Numbered from the stretch's first letter, positions 17,441 through 25,566 are shown. The stretch is DNA of 39,450 nucleotides from JAJTFA01 sp044351265 (GCA_044351265.1 JBILGC010000016.1:1-39450); one strand, 5' to 3'. The notes: a model not told the origin generated them from the letters alone. A program made the numbers and translations.

Positions 17441-18220
17441 ATGGCAACAGCATTAATTACAGGAGCATCTAACGGTATAGGCCTTGAACTGGCTAAAATA
17501 CATGCAGCTAAAGGTGGTGATTTGGTTCTTGTAGCGAGAAAAAAAAACATATTAGATGAAATAAAGGCAACCTTGGAAAACCAATATAACGTAAAGGTTT
17601 ATACCAAAGGCATTGACCTATCAGCAAAGAATGCAGCACAAGATGTATACGAAGAATTAACAGGCAAACAGATTCAAGTTGATTACCTGATTAACAATGC
17701 AGGCTTTGGCAACTTTGGATTGTTTACAGATACAGAATGGAGCAAAGAAGAACAGATGATTAACCTGAATATTACCACACTTACTGCTTTTACTAAATTG
17801 TATTTAAGAGACATGGTTAAAAGGCGGAGCGGTAAAATAATGAATGTAGCTTCAACAGCAGCATTCCAGTCGGGGCCAACCATGGCTGTGTATTATGCTA
17901 CCAAAGCTTATGTGCTAAGTTTTTCTGAGGCAGTTAATAATGAAGTAAGCGATAAAGGAGTTACCATTACGGCTTTATGCCCAGGAGCTACGGAAAGCGG
18001 ATTTCAGGCAGCTGCAGCTATGGAAGAAAGCAGATTGGTTAAAGGTAGAAAATTACCTAGTTCAAAAGAAGTAGCAGAATATGGCTATGCTGCCATGATG
18101 AAGGGAAAGACAGTTGCCATACATGGTCTGATGAATTGGATATTGGCAAACGCAGTAAGATTTACGCCAAGAGCAATAGTGGTTAAAATTACACGCAAAA
18201 TTCAGGATAAAGCAAAATAA
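17441..18220 (+). CDS. Short-chain dehydrogenase/reductase (SDR)
   Basis: 259 residues from ATG 17441 (MATALITGASNGIG). The in-frame ATG at 17420 overlaps the -7 box and is disfavoured. It is a classical SDR: TGASNGIGLELA (cofactor-binding TGxxxGxG), ARKKN after strand 2 suggesting NADP preference, LINNAGFGNFG (NNAG), the catalytic Ser in NVASTAAF and YYATKAY (YxxxK). The C-terminus is a short amphipathic tail. The subgroup resembles the DltE/YqjQ type of uncharacterised reductases; substrate unknown. A broken small membrane gene follows two bases after its stop. Confidence 0.9.
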   Translation: MATALITGASNGIGLELAKIHAAKGGDLVLVARKKNILDEIKATLENQYNVKVYTKGIDLSAKNAAQDVYEELTGKQIQVDYLINNAGFGNFGLFTDTEWSKEEQMINLNITTLTAFTKLYLRDMVKRRSGKIMNVASTAAFQSGPTMAVYYATKAYVLSFSEAVNNEVSDKGVTITALCPGATESGFQAAAAMEESRLVKGRKLPSSKEVAEYGYAAMMKGKTVAIHGLMNWILANAVRFTPRAIVVKITRKIQDKAK

Positions 18221-18222
18221 CA

Positions 18223-18440
18223 ATGCAAACAATAGAGTTACCCATAATGAAACACTTGATGCAAAATTTTGTGCTTTACAAATGGATTAAACCGGCATTG
18301 CTTCCTGCAGGTTTTGGACTTATGCTTGGCATGCAAACCATTAATTTATGGGAAGGATAGGCTATGGACTCTCTATTCAGGCAGGCATCACGCTGCTTTT
18401 CGACTTTTTTTTGCTGAAACCAGAGGGAAAGCCTATCTGA
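18223..18440 (+). pseudogene. Small two-helix membrane protein gene, apparently frameshifted
   Basis: This explains most of the 330-base gap before queE. Frame A (ATG 18223, TAG ending 18360, 45 residues) gives a hydrophobic helix (WIKPALLPAGFGLMLGMQTI). Frame B, which could restart at ATG 18348 and stops at 18440 (30 residues), gives a second one (GYGLSIQAGITLLFDFFLL). Frame B overlaps the end of frame A, and one missing base near 18345-18350 would join them into a protein of about 73 residues with two membrane segments. The alternative is two tiny overlapping genes. It starts two bases after the dehydrogenase stop, so it probably shares its transcript. Family not recognised. The remainder, 18441-18550, has only a TATCTTTT box at about 18521-18528 that may serve queE. 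Confidence 0.4.
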
Positions 18441-18550
18441 AGTTTCTTTTAGTAATAGAATTATTAGAATATATGAAAGCTAACAAGTAAGTACTGAAAG
18501 TAATTTTCTAAAATTAATTTATCTTTTCAGCTCATTTCAATTTATACAAT

Positions 18551-19159
18551 ATGCTTTCTGACGCAACACTTCCTGTTATGGAACACTTCTACACCATTCA
18601 GGGTGAAGGTGCCTATACCGGCCAAGCAGCCTACTTTATAAGGCTTGGGGGCTGTGATGTGGGTTGCGTGTGGTGTGATGTAAAAGAAAGCTGGGATGCT
18701 TCAATGCATCCGAAACATACAATTGCTGAAATTGTAGATTGGGTTAAACATTCAGGGGCTATGCTTGCCGTGATAACAGGCGGTGAACCATTAATTCACA
18801 ACCTAGATGAATTAACCGCAGCCTTACATAAAGCAGGTATAAAAACAAATATTGAAACCTCTGCTTCCTCTCCGCTATCAGGTAAATGGGACTGGATTTG
18901 TGTTTCGCCTAAAAAATTTAAATCACCGCTGGATGAAGTGGTGAAGCAAGCCAATGAATTAAAAGTTGTGGTATACAACAAAAGTGATTTTGAATGGGCT
19001 GAGAAATATGCCACACTCGTAAACAACAGTTGCAGATTGTTTTTGCAGCCAGAGTGGGATAAATCAGCGCAGGTTACACCTTTGATAATTGATTATGTAA
19101 AGTCACATCCAAAATGGGCCATTTCATTACAAACCCATAAGTTTTTAAATATTCCTTAA
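18551..19159 (+). CDS. queE: 7-carboxy-7-deazaguanine synthase (radical SAM)
   Basis: 202 residues. It has the N-terminal EHFYTIQGEGAYTGQAAYFIRLGGCD and a CxxxCxxC cluster motif at Cys35, Cys39 and Cys42 (GCDVGCVWCD), then VITGGEPLIHN and the NIETSAS segment. This is the short Bacteroidota form of QueE, which converts 6-carboxytetrahydropterin to 7-carboxy-7-deazaguanine on the way to queuosine in tRNA. No other queuosine gene is in the window. Its TAA overlaps the convergent truB stop inside one TTAA (19156-19159). Confidence 0.93.
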   Translation: MLSDATLPVMEHFYTIQGEGAYTGQAAYFIRLGGCDVGCVWCDVKESWDASMHPKHTIAEIVDWVKHSGAMLAVITGGEPLIHNLDELTAALHKAGIKTNIETSASSPLSGKWDWICVSPKKFKSPLDEVVKQANELKVVVYNKSDFEWAEKYATLVNNSCRLFLQPEWDKSAQVTPLIIDYVKSHPKWAISLQTHKFLNIP

Positions 19160-19875
19160 GCCTCCAGCAGTTTTAAAAAATCTGTCAGCTCGTATGCATC
19201 GGTGAGTCTAAAATCACCTGATCGGGTTCTGCACAATTCATGCAAGTATGCGCCACTTTTTAGGGCTTTGCCAAAATCATAAGCCAAAGAGCGGATATAG
19301 GTTCCTTTGCTGCACACCACACGAAAATGAACGAATGGTAATGATATTGCTGTAATTTCAAATGAATGGATATGGATGGTTCTTGGCTCAGGAGTAATAT
19401 CTACACCTGCCCTTGCCGACTCATATAGCTTTTTACCATCTTTTTTTATGGCTGAAAAAACAGGTGGCAACTGCTGCTGCTCTCCTACAAATTGCTGCGC
19501 AACCTGTGTAATCATTTCAGAAGTAATATCGCCAATATCAAATGTAGCATTTACTTGCGTTTCCCTGTCGTAGGATGGTGTTGTAGCTCCTATATAAATA
19601 GCACCAGTATACTCCTTCTCTGTGGCCATATAAGCATCAATACCCTTTGTTTGCTTCCCCATACAAACCACCAGCAATCCTGTAGCAAGCGGGTCTAAGG
19701 TGCCTGCATGACCCACTTTTACCTTTCGTTTAACTCCGGGCAAATCACCATATGCACGATGCAGGTTACGCAATAATGCATAACGTATTTTGTTTACCAC
19801 ATCAAAGGATGTCCATTCCAATGGTTTATTGATTAAAACCACATTTCCTTTTTCGGTATCGAAACGGAAACTCAT
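19156..19875 (-). CDS. truB: tRNA pseudouridine-55 synthase
   Basis: 239 residues from ATG 19873-19875 (MSFRFDTEKGNVVLINKPLE). A TTG two codons upstream is possible but less likely. The catalytic motif KVGHAGTLDPLATGLL places the nucleophilic Asp at about residue 61. QLPPVFSAIKKDGKKLYESARAG and CSKGTYIRSLAYDFG are the other family segments. It modifies U55 in the T-loop of most tRNAs. It is last in the run ftsX-DUF3098-uppP-truB, seven bases after uppP. The 3' end overlaps the convergent queE by four bases. Confidence 0.96.
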   Translation of the reverse strand: MSFRFDTEKGNVVLINKPLEWTSFDVVNKIRYALLRNLHRAYGDLPGVKRKVKVGHAGTLDPLATGLLVVCMGKQTKGIDAYMATEKEYTGAIYIGATTPSYDRETQVNATFDIGDITSEMITQVAQQFVGEQQQLPPVFSAIKKDGKKLYESARAGVDITPEPRTIHIHSFEITAISLPFVHFRVVCSKGTYIRSLAYDFGKALKSGAYLHELCRTRSGDFRLTDAYELTDFLKLLEA

Positions 19876-19882
19876 TGGCAAG

Positions 19883-20674
19883 TTAAATTACCTGCATGGG
19901 ATAATCTAAAAAATAACGGATGAGGATGATTAAAGCGAGGGCGATCCGATACCACCCGAATATTCTGAAACCATGCTTAGTTAAATATGCAATAAAGCCT
20001 TTGATTGCAAGCATGGCTACAATAAAAGCAACGATGTTTCCTATAACTAATACTGTAATCTGCTCACTTCCGATGCTATTGCCCTGATCAATGAATTTAT
20101 ACATTTTGTAAACTGTAGCGGCAAACATGGTTGGCACAGCAAGAAAAAAAGAAAATTCAGCTGCAGCTTTTCTACTTAGCTTTTGGGTTAAACCGCCAAT
20201 AATGGTAGCTGCAGAACGCGATACCCCCGGAATCATAGCAATAACCTGAAAAAAGCCAATCCTTAACACCTTACCAAATGTTAACTCATCATTGCTATCG
20301 CGTTCATCGTTTAACCAACGGTCTATAAACAAAAGTACCACTCCTCCTACAAGCAAGGCAATAGCAACAGCAATAACATTTTCAAGCAGCGCATCAATCT
20401 GATCATCAAATAACTTACCAAAAACTGCTGCAGGCATAAAAGCTACGAGAAGCTTCAGATAAAAATCAAACGACTGAATAAATTTTTTCCAATACAGAAC
20501 AATAACCGATAAGATAGCACCAAACTGAATGGCCACGGTAAACATCTTCACAAAATCATCAGTAGCAATCCCCATTAAGGAAGAAGCAATAATCATATGG
20601 CCAGTTGATGAAATAGGCAAATACTCCGTAATGCCTTCAACAACTGCAAGGACAACGGCTTCAACAATAGTCAT
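19883..20674 (-). CDS. uppP: Undecaprenyl-diphosphate phosphatase
   Basis: 263 residues with about eight membrane segments, BacA/UppP family. Active-site motifs are EGITEYLPISSTGHMII near the N-terminus, and PGVSRSAATIIGG in the middle, both with their conserved Glu, Ser and Arg residues. It dephosphorylates undecaprenyl pyrophosphate to regenerate the lipid carrier for peptidoglycan and O-antigen synthesis, and overexpression gives bacitracin resistance in other bacteria. It sits between DUF3098 (seven bases upstream) and truB (seven bases downstream). Confidence 0.97.
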   Translation of the reverse strand: MTIVEAVVLAVVEGITEYLPISSTGHMIIASSLMGIATDDFVKMFTVAIQFGAILSVIVLYWKKFIQSFDFYLKLLVAFMPAAVFGKLFDDQIDALLENVIAVAIALLVGGVVLLFIDRWLNDERDSNDELTFGKVLRIGFFQVIAMIPGVSRSAATIIGGLTQKLSRKAAAEFSFFLAVPTMFAATVYKMYKFIDQGNSIGSEQITVLVIGNIVAFIVAMLAIKGFIAYLTKHGFRIFGWYRIALALIILIRYFLDYPMQVI

Positions 20675-20681
20675 CCTTTGA

Positions 20682-20933
20682 CTATTCTTTAGATTTGTAC
20701 ATGATGGCCACCAACTCTATGGCAAATCCCAAAACCACAACTATAGGTGCTACGGTTAGTTTGGTAGTACTGAAAATATCATCTGTTCCCGACATGAGAA
20801 AAAATCCCAAAGCAATAATAAGGGCACCTGCAGCCATTAATACATAATTTTGTTTACCAAAAACGAAAGAATATTCCATTTTGGGGGCCACTTTATCGGC
20901 TGCTTTTTTTACGGTTGCTTTTTTATCTGACAT
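20682..20933 (-). CDS. DUF3098 small membrane protein
   Basis: 83 residues from ATG 20931-20933 (MSDKKATVKKAADKV). A TTG nine bases upstream is also in frame. A Lys-rich cytoplasmic head is followed by two membrane helices (NYVLMAAGALIIALGFFLMSG and LTVAPIVVVLGFAIELVAIM), with SGTDD and IFSTTKLTVAPIVVVLGF between and into the second. These features fit DUF3098, a Bacteroidota family regularly found between ftsX and uppP. Function unknown; the constant location suggests a cell-wall or division role. It starts 11 bases after the ftsX stop. Confidence 0.85.
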   Translation of the reverse strand: MSDKKATVKKAADKVAPKMEYSFVFGKQNYVLMAAGALIIALGFFLMSGTDDIFSTTKLTVAPIVVVLGFAIELVAIMYKSKE

Positions 20934-20944
20934 AGTTTGCAATA

Positions 20945-21817
20945 TTAATAAAGATCATCAATTTTCATGCGCAAGTAGTGGTTGGTTGATATCATGCTGC
21001 TAACCATGCTGATGATGATACCTGCAATAATAACAACTGCAAACAATATAGCAAACTGAAGGGTATCATAAAGCAATTGTAAATCGGCAACCCAAAATGG
21101 CAACCAGTAAAGTAAACCGGCCATCAGCAGACATGCTATAATTCCTCCATAAAGCCCATGAAGAAACGATTTAATTACGAAAGGCCTTGTGATAAACCAA
21201 TGCGTTGCCCCTACCATTTGCATACTTTTTATTAAGAATCTGCGTGCGTAAAGGTTTAAACGAATGGTATTGTTAATTAGTGTAATGGCTATAATAAGAA
21301 AAATAATGCTCAGCGCTACCAGTATTGATCCTACTGTTTTTACGTTTTCGTTAATCTCTTCAATGATGGTTTTTTGATAAACCACATCTGTAACCTCTGG
21401 ATTCATCCTGATTTGACTATCAATCTCAGCAATTTTTTCCGGTGTGGCGTAATCAGATTTAACAAACAGTTCTACTGAATTTAGCAAAGGATTAAAACCA
21501 AGGAAATTAACAAAATCCTGCCCCAACTCTTTTGCAAAATCCTTTGCAGCTTCATTCTTATTTACATATGTAGCCTTGCGGGTATACTCAGACGACTCAA
21601 TAAGCAAGTGAATGCGCTTAACATCCACTTCTTTTACATCATCTCTAAAAAAAATGGTGAGCTGAAAATTTTCTTTAATATGGTCTGATAGTTTTTTACC
21701 ATTAATTAATATGATCCCGAATAGACCTAGCATAAACAACACCAAGGCTATACTGATAATGGATGGCAGATAAGATATTCTGCGCTTTTTGTTGATTTTT
21801 CCTTCCTGTGATGCCAC
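20945..21817 (-). CDS. ftsX: Cell division protein FtsX (ABC transporter permease)
   Basis: 290 residues. The start is GTG at 21815-21817 (reads MASQEGKINKKRR); no in-frame ATG lies near it. An N-terminal membrane helix (SIISIALVLFMLGLFGIILI) is followed by a large periplasmic loop (about 45-165, including LTIFFRDDVKEVDV) and three further helices, the FtsX topology. With the ATPase FtsE, FtsX activates peptidoglycan hydrolases at division; ftsE is not in this window, as is common in Bacteroidota. An M23 hydrolase is present at 12383-13360 but is not linked. It is the first gene of the operon with DUF3098, uppP and truB, with a TATCTTTG -7 box 19 bases before the GTG. Confidence 0.92.
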   Translation of the reverse strand: MASQEGKINKKRRISYLPSIISIALVLFMLGLFGIILINGKKLSDHIKENFQLTIFFRDDVKEVDVKRIHLLIESSEYTRKATYVNKNEAAKDFAKELGQDFVNFLGFNPLLNSVELFVKSDYATPEKIAEIDSQIRMNPEVTDVVYQKTIIEEINENVKTVGSILVALSIIFLIIAITLINNTIRLNLYARRFLIKSMQMVGATHWFITRPFVIKSFLHGLYGGIIACLLMAGLLYWLPFWVADLQLLYDTLQFAILFAVVIIAGIIISMVSSMISTNHYLRMKIDDLY

Positions 21818-21836
21818 TTTATTATAAATTACAAAA

Positions 21837-21844
21837 CAAAGATA
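21837..21844 (-). promoter_or_regulatory. Putative -7 promoter element of the ftsX operon
   Basis: CAAAGATA on the plus strand reads TATCTTTG on the minus strand, an exact TAnnTTTG match, 19 bases before the GTG start of ftsX. No clear -33 box was found at the right distance. Confidence 0.4.
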
Positions 21845-21896
21845 AATGAATTATGCCTGCCTAGATAAAGGTAATACACAACGATGATGTGAATTG

Positions 21897-23039
21897 TTAT
21901 ATACCCACCACTTTTGCCATTTGTTGCGCAATAATATCCGCTTTAAATGACTCTGCCCTTGCTAATCCTTTTTTTATGATTGATGAACGAACATCCAAAT
22001 CAGCTAAATTATCCAAATGGCTAACCAAGCTAGGCACATCGTTAGGAGCAAAATACAAGCAAGCCTCACCGCCTACCTCTGTTAAAGATGAGGTAACTGC
22101 TGCAATAACAGGTACTCCACAGCACATGGCCTCCAAAATGGGGATGCCAAAACCCTCAAACTTTGATGCATATACCGATGCATAAGCCTGATGGTATAAA
22201 GAAGGCAATTGCTGATGGGGCAGGTTATCTATAAACAAAACCTGATCTTGCATCTTATGTTTACTGATATAACTTTCCAATACTGAGACATAGCCTGTTT
22301 TTCGGCCTACAAAAACCAACTTCATGCCCTTTATGGCTGCTTGATTGAAGGCATCCAAAACTACCTGCTGATTTTTACGCGGTTCAATTGTGCCGACACA
22401 TAAAATATACTTGGAACGCTGAAGACCATATTTCTCGAGTACCAACATTTGAATTTGCTCGGCAGAATCTATTCTGAAAATAGGGTCACAATCTTGATAA
22501 ATGGTTGTAATTTTATCCTGAGGTGCAGATAGAAAGGAATGAACATCAGCTGCAGTTTGGTTGCTTGCCGCAACTATGCAATTAGCTACACGCGTTGCAT
22601 AGGAGAATTTACGTTGATAGATATACCTATCGATATTATTATAATAACCCGGATAACGAAGAAAAATCAAATCGTGTATGGTTACAATTTTTTTACCATT
22701 GAATTGCTCCATACCTACCGGCAGCTCATTACTCAAACCCCAGTAGACATCAATACCTAGTTCCGTACACATATTGCTGATGGCATAAGTGCGCCAGAAG
22801 GAAGCAAAGACTTTACCGATTGCGGATTGTGGTGAAACGACTTTAACATTGGGGAGGGTTTGCATAAAATCGGCAAACTGCGGAGCTATTTGCGGAGTAA
22901 ATAGATAATAAGTATGCTGCGGATAATACTGAACAAATGTACGGATAACAAAACGCGCATAATTACCAAGACCAGTGCTGTTATTAAAAGCGCGCTTGGC
23001 ATCAAAAGCAATCTTTAATGGTTGTTGTTCACTTGCCAT
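21897..23039 (-). CDS. GT4-type glycosyltransferase
   Basis: 380 residues, GT-B fold, family 4. The N-terminal domain begins KIAFDAKRAFNNSTGLGNYARFV, with the Gly-rich loop GLGNY typical of sugar-nucleotide glycosyltransferases. The C-terminal domain has ILCVGTIEPRKNQQVVLDAF and the EX7E motif in FEGFGIPILEAM, followed by CGVPVIAA. No membrane segments. It probably adds a sugar to a lipid-linked or surface glycan; donor and acceptor cannot be read from sequence. It starts ten bases after dapD, so the two are probably cotranscribed. That links it to precursor supply only by location. Confidence 0.9.
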   Translation of the reverse strand: MASEQQPLKIAFDAKRAFNNSTGLGNYARFVIRTFVQYYPQHTYYLFTPQIAPQFADFMQTLPNVKVVSPQSAIGKVFASFWRTYAISNMCTELGIDVYWGLSNELPVGMEQFNGKKIVTIHDLIFLRYPGYYNNIDRYIYQRKFSYATRVANCIVAASNQTAADVHSFLSAPQDKITTIYQDCDPIFRIDSAEQIQMLVLEKYGLQRSKYILCVGTIEPRKNQQVVLDAFNQAAIKGMKLVFVGRKTGYVSVLESYISKHKMQDQVLFIDNLPHQQLPSLYHQAYASVYASKFEGFGIPILEAMCCGVPVIAAVTSSLTEVGGEACLYFAPNDVPSLVSHLDNLADLDVRSSIIKKGLARAESFKADIIAQQMAKVVGI

Positions 23040-23049
23040 AATTAGCCTG

Positions 23050-23862
23050 TCATACCGCTACCTGATGCTCTCTAAGGGCATCATTTAAAGAGGTTTTTTT
23101 ATCGGTGGAGGATTTGCGAGTTCCTATAATTAATGCACAAGGAACTTGATAACTGCCCGCAGGAAAAGATTTGGTATAAGATCCTGGAATTACAACCGAT
23201 CGGGCAGGCACAACACCTCTGTAAGTGATGGGCTCTGCTGCTGTAACATCAATTATTTTAGTTGACATGGTTAGCGTAACCCCTGCACCCAATACGGCTT
23301 CCTGCTCTACACGCACGCCTTCTACTACTATACAACGTGAACCTATAAAGCAATTGTCCTCAATTATTACCGGAGCTGCCTGCACCGGCTCCAGCACTCC
23401 ACCAATGCCAACGCCACCGCTTAAATGCACATACTTGCCAATCTGCGCACAGCTGCCAACTGTTGCCCAGGTATCAACCATTGTGCCTTCATCAACATAG
23501 GCGCCAATATTTACGTAAGAAGGCATCATGATTACACCTTTTTGTAGGAATGCACCATATCGTGCAATAGCATGCGGCACCACACGAACACCTTGCTCAG
23601 CATAGTTCTTTTTCAGTTTCATTTTATCATGAAACTCAAGCGGACCTACTTCAATGGTTTCCATTTGCTGAATAGGGAAATACATAATTACCGCTTTCTT
23701 AACCCAGTCATTCACTTGCCAGCCCTCTGCTTTGGGTTCTGCAGTGCGTAAATTGCCCTTATCCAATAATTCAATTACCTCACGTATGGCATCCTGAGCA
23801 CGCTGTTCCTTTAACAACTCGCGCTTATCCCAAATTTCTTCTATGATTTGCTGTAAACTCAT
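23050..23862 (-). CDS. dapD: Tetrahydrodipicolinate N-succinyltransferase
   Basis: 270 residues, usual DapD length. An N-terminal helical domain precedes a left-handed beta-helix of hexapeptide repeats. Family segments are RVVPHAIARYGAFL (about 93-106), MMPSYVNIGAYVDEGTMVDT (112-131) and ATVGSCAQIG (133-142). It catalyses succinyl-CoA-dependent acylation of tetrahydrodipicolinate in the succinylase branch of meso-DAP/lysine synthesis, feeding peptidoglycan; lysA at 11146-12378 acts later in the pathway. First gene of a probable two-gene unit with the glycosyltransferase. It diverges from the GNAT-nitrilase gene across a 94-base gap that holds an inverted repeat. Confidence 0.96.
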   Translation of the reverse strand: MSLQQIIEEIWDKRELLKEQRAQDAIREVIELLDKGNLRTAEPKAEGWQVNDWVKKAVIMYFPIQQMETIEVGPLEFHDKMKLKKNYAEQGVRVVPHAIARYGAFLQKGVIMMPSYVNIGAYVDEGTMVDTWATVGSCAQIGKYVHLSGGVGIGGVLEPVQAAPVIIEDNCFIGSRCIVVEGVRVEQEAVLGAGVTLTMSTKIIDVTAAEPITYRGVVPARSVVIPGSYTKSFPAGSYQVPCALIIGTRKSSTDKKTSLNDALREHQVAV

Positions 23863-23878
23863 TCTTTGTAATGATTTA

Positions 23879-23905
23879 TGCTGCTAAACTATGCTTTTAG
23901 CAGCA
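23879..23905. repeat. Perfect 10-bp inverted repeat in the dapD/nitrilase divergent region
   Basis: TGCTGCTAAA (23879-23888) and TTTAGCAGCA (23896-23905) are exact reverse complements separated by seven bases. No T-run follows on either strand, so it does not look like a terminator. It lies just upstream of the expected promoter of the plus-strand gene and within 45 bases of the dapD start, a place suited to a dimeric regulator. Confidence 0.55.
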
Positions 23906-23931
23906 AATGCGATAATTCATTTTTCAACCCT

Positions 23932-23939
23932 TACATTTG
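23932..23939 (+). promoter_or_regulatory. Putative -7 promoter element of the GNAT-nitrilase gene
   Basis: TACATTTG matches TAnnTTTG exactly and ends 17 bases before the ATG at 23957. The expected -33 position has no TTTG; it falls just downstream of the inverted repeat at 23879-23905, so an activator may substitute. Confidence 0.45.
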
Positions 23940-23956
23940 TGTGTTAAGTTACAAAA

Positions 23957-25489
23957 ATGAAAACACGTTCGCCCAAAAAACCCAAGCTCATTGAGCGGCA
24001 GGCAGAGCCAAGCGATTTTGATGAAATAATTGAACTCTCAAAACTTTCATTTCCGGATGCTGAGCCCTGGAAGTATGAAATGCTGGAGAGTCAGTTTAAG
24101 AATTTTGCAGAAGGCATGCAGGTTATTGAATACGAAGGTAAAATTGTTGGGTCAGCCACAAGCCTTATCATAAGCTGGGATGAGTATGATGATGACCATA
24201 CGTGGAAAGAAATATGCGATAATGGCTATATGACCAATCATGACGAGGAAGGTGATACCTTATATGGAATTGAGGTAATGGTTCATCCCGATTATCAAGG
24301 GTTAAAAATTGGAAGACGCTTATATGATATGAGAAGGCAGCTTTGTGTATCAAAAAACCTTAAAGCTATTCTCATTGGTGGACGTTTGCCAAATTACCAC
24401 AGGTACAGTGAGCGATTTGGAATAAGGGCATATGTAAAACGTGTAATTGAAAAAAAGATAAAAGATCCTGTTTTAACTTTCCAACTCTCTCAGGGATTCA
24501 CCATCCAGCGTATTATTAAAGATTACCTGCCGGATGACCATGAAAGCGAAGGATATGCAACACTACTAGAATGGATTAATCTGGATTATATACCGGAAAC
24601 ACGCGAAAGAAGTGTGTTGATGAAAAAGGTACGAATCTGCTCTATTCAATATGAGCTGAGGAAAATAAAAGCATTTAAAGAATTTGCCCAGCAATGCGAG
24701 TACTTTACGGATGTGGCATCAAACTACAAATCAGACTTTGTTTTATTCCCCGAGTTATTTACCACACAATTGCTTTCTCTGCATGAGTATAAAAGCATGA
24801 GCCCTGAAGACAGTATCAGGAAAATTGATGAGTATACAGAGGACTATATTTCATTATTCTCTCGCCTTTCACTTGAGTACAATATCAATATCATTGCGGG
24901 CACTCATCTTCAGGTAGAGAGTGATAACCTCTATAACGTTTCATACTTGTTTAAACGAGATGGTACTTATGAGAAGCAATACAAAATTCATATCACCAGT
25001 AACGAAGCCAAGTGGTGGGGAGTTAAACCGGGTAATGAAATAAAAGTATTCAACACAGATTGCGGGAAGGTAGCCATCAATATATGTTATGATGTGGAAT
25101 TTCCTGAAATGGCACGGATTGCATGCACCAAGGGCGCAAAAATACTATTTGTACCTTTTTCAACGGATGAGAAACACGGTCACTTACGTGTTAAAATTTG
25201 TGCGCAAAGCCGTGCGGTAGAAAATCAAATTTTTGTTGCTACTGCAGGCACAATTGGCAATATTCCGTCTGTTGATAATATGGATATCAATTATGCACAA
25301 TCAGGTATTTATACCCCAAGTGATTTTGCTTTTCCACCGGATGCCATTGCAGGTGAATGCAGTACGAATATTGAAACAGTAGTAATTGCAGACCTTGACT
25401 TAGCTGCACTTGAGCGAGCCCGCAATACGGGAACTGTATTGAATTGGAAAGACCGCAGAATGGATATGTACGAGGTAATTGAAAAATAA
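23957..25489 (+). CDS. GNAT acetyltransferase fused to carbon-nitrogen hydrolase
   Basis: 510 residues in two domains. Residues about 12-190 form a GNAT fold, with YGIEVMVHPDYQGLKIGRRL as the acetyl-CoA loop (QGLKIG at 114-119, where Lys takes a usual Gly position). Residues about 223-505 are a nitrilase-superfamily domain with the complete Glu-Lys-Cys triad: Glu266 (LFPELF), Lys343 (YKIHIT) and Cys377 (INICYDVEFPE). No signal peptide, so cytoplasmic. The same fusion occurs widely in bacteria, but the substrate is unknown; an amidase acting on an acylated amine or peptide is a reasonable guess. It has its own -7 box, diverges from dapD and ends before a very stable hairpin at 25507-25543. Confidence 0.9.
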   Translation: MKTRSPKKPKLIERQAEPSDFDEIIELSKLSFPDAEPWKYEMLESQFKNFAEGMQVIEYEGKIVGSATSLIISWDEYDDDHTWKEICDNGYMTNHDEEGDTLYGIEVMVHPDYQGLKIGRRLYDMRRQLCVSKNLKAILIGGRLPNYHRYSERFGIRAYVKRVIEKKIKDPVLTFQLSQGFTIQRIIKDYLPDDHESEGYATLLEWINLDYIPETRERSVLMKKVRICSIQYELRKIKAFKEFAQQCEYFTDVASNYKSDFVLFPELFTTQLLSLHEYKSMSPEDSIRKIDEYTEDYISLFSRLSLEYNINIIAGTHLQVESDNLYNVSYLFKRDGTYEKQYKIHITSNEAKWWGVKPGNEIKVFNTDCGKVAINICYDVEFPEMARIACTKGAKILFVPFSTDEKHGHLRVKICAQSRAVENQIFVATAGTIGNIPSVDNMDINYAQSGIYTPSDFAFPPDAIAGECSTNIETVVIADLDLAALERARNTGTVLNWKDRRMDMYEVIEK

Positions 25490-25506
25490 TTTTGATTGGT
25501 CTGCAC

Positions 25507-25543
25507 ACAGAAAGGGCGCGGCCTTCGGCCGCGCCCTTTCTGT
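25507..25543. terminator. Perfect 17-bp GC-rich hairpin, probable bidirectional terminator
   Basis: Bases 25507-25523 and 25527-25543 are exact reverse complements with a three-base loop TTC. Thirteen of the 17 pairs are G-C, in an otherwise AT-rich region. It sits between the convergent GNAT-nitrilase (stop at 25489) and M36 protease (stop at 25567) genes. The flanks have only a three-A and three-T tract inside the stem and no long T-run, so termination by a standard intrinsic mechanism is likely but not certain. Confidence 0.65.
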
Positions 25544-25566
25544 AATATCTTCATAAGTATACCCGC

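Noticed and set aside
18269..18490. Plus-strand frame of 73 codons in the gap before queE.
   Set aside because: Its product is Cys/Phe/His-rich with no coherent pattern, while the other two frames there give coherent membrane helices, so those were preferred.
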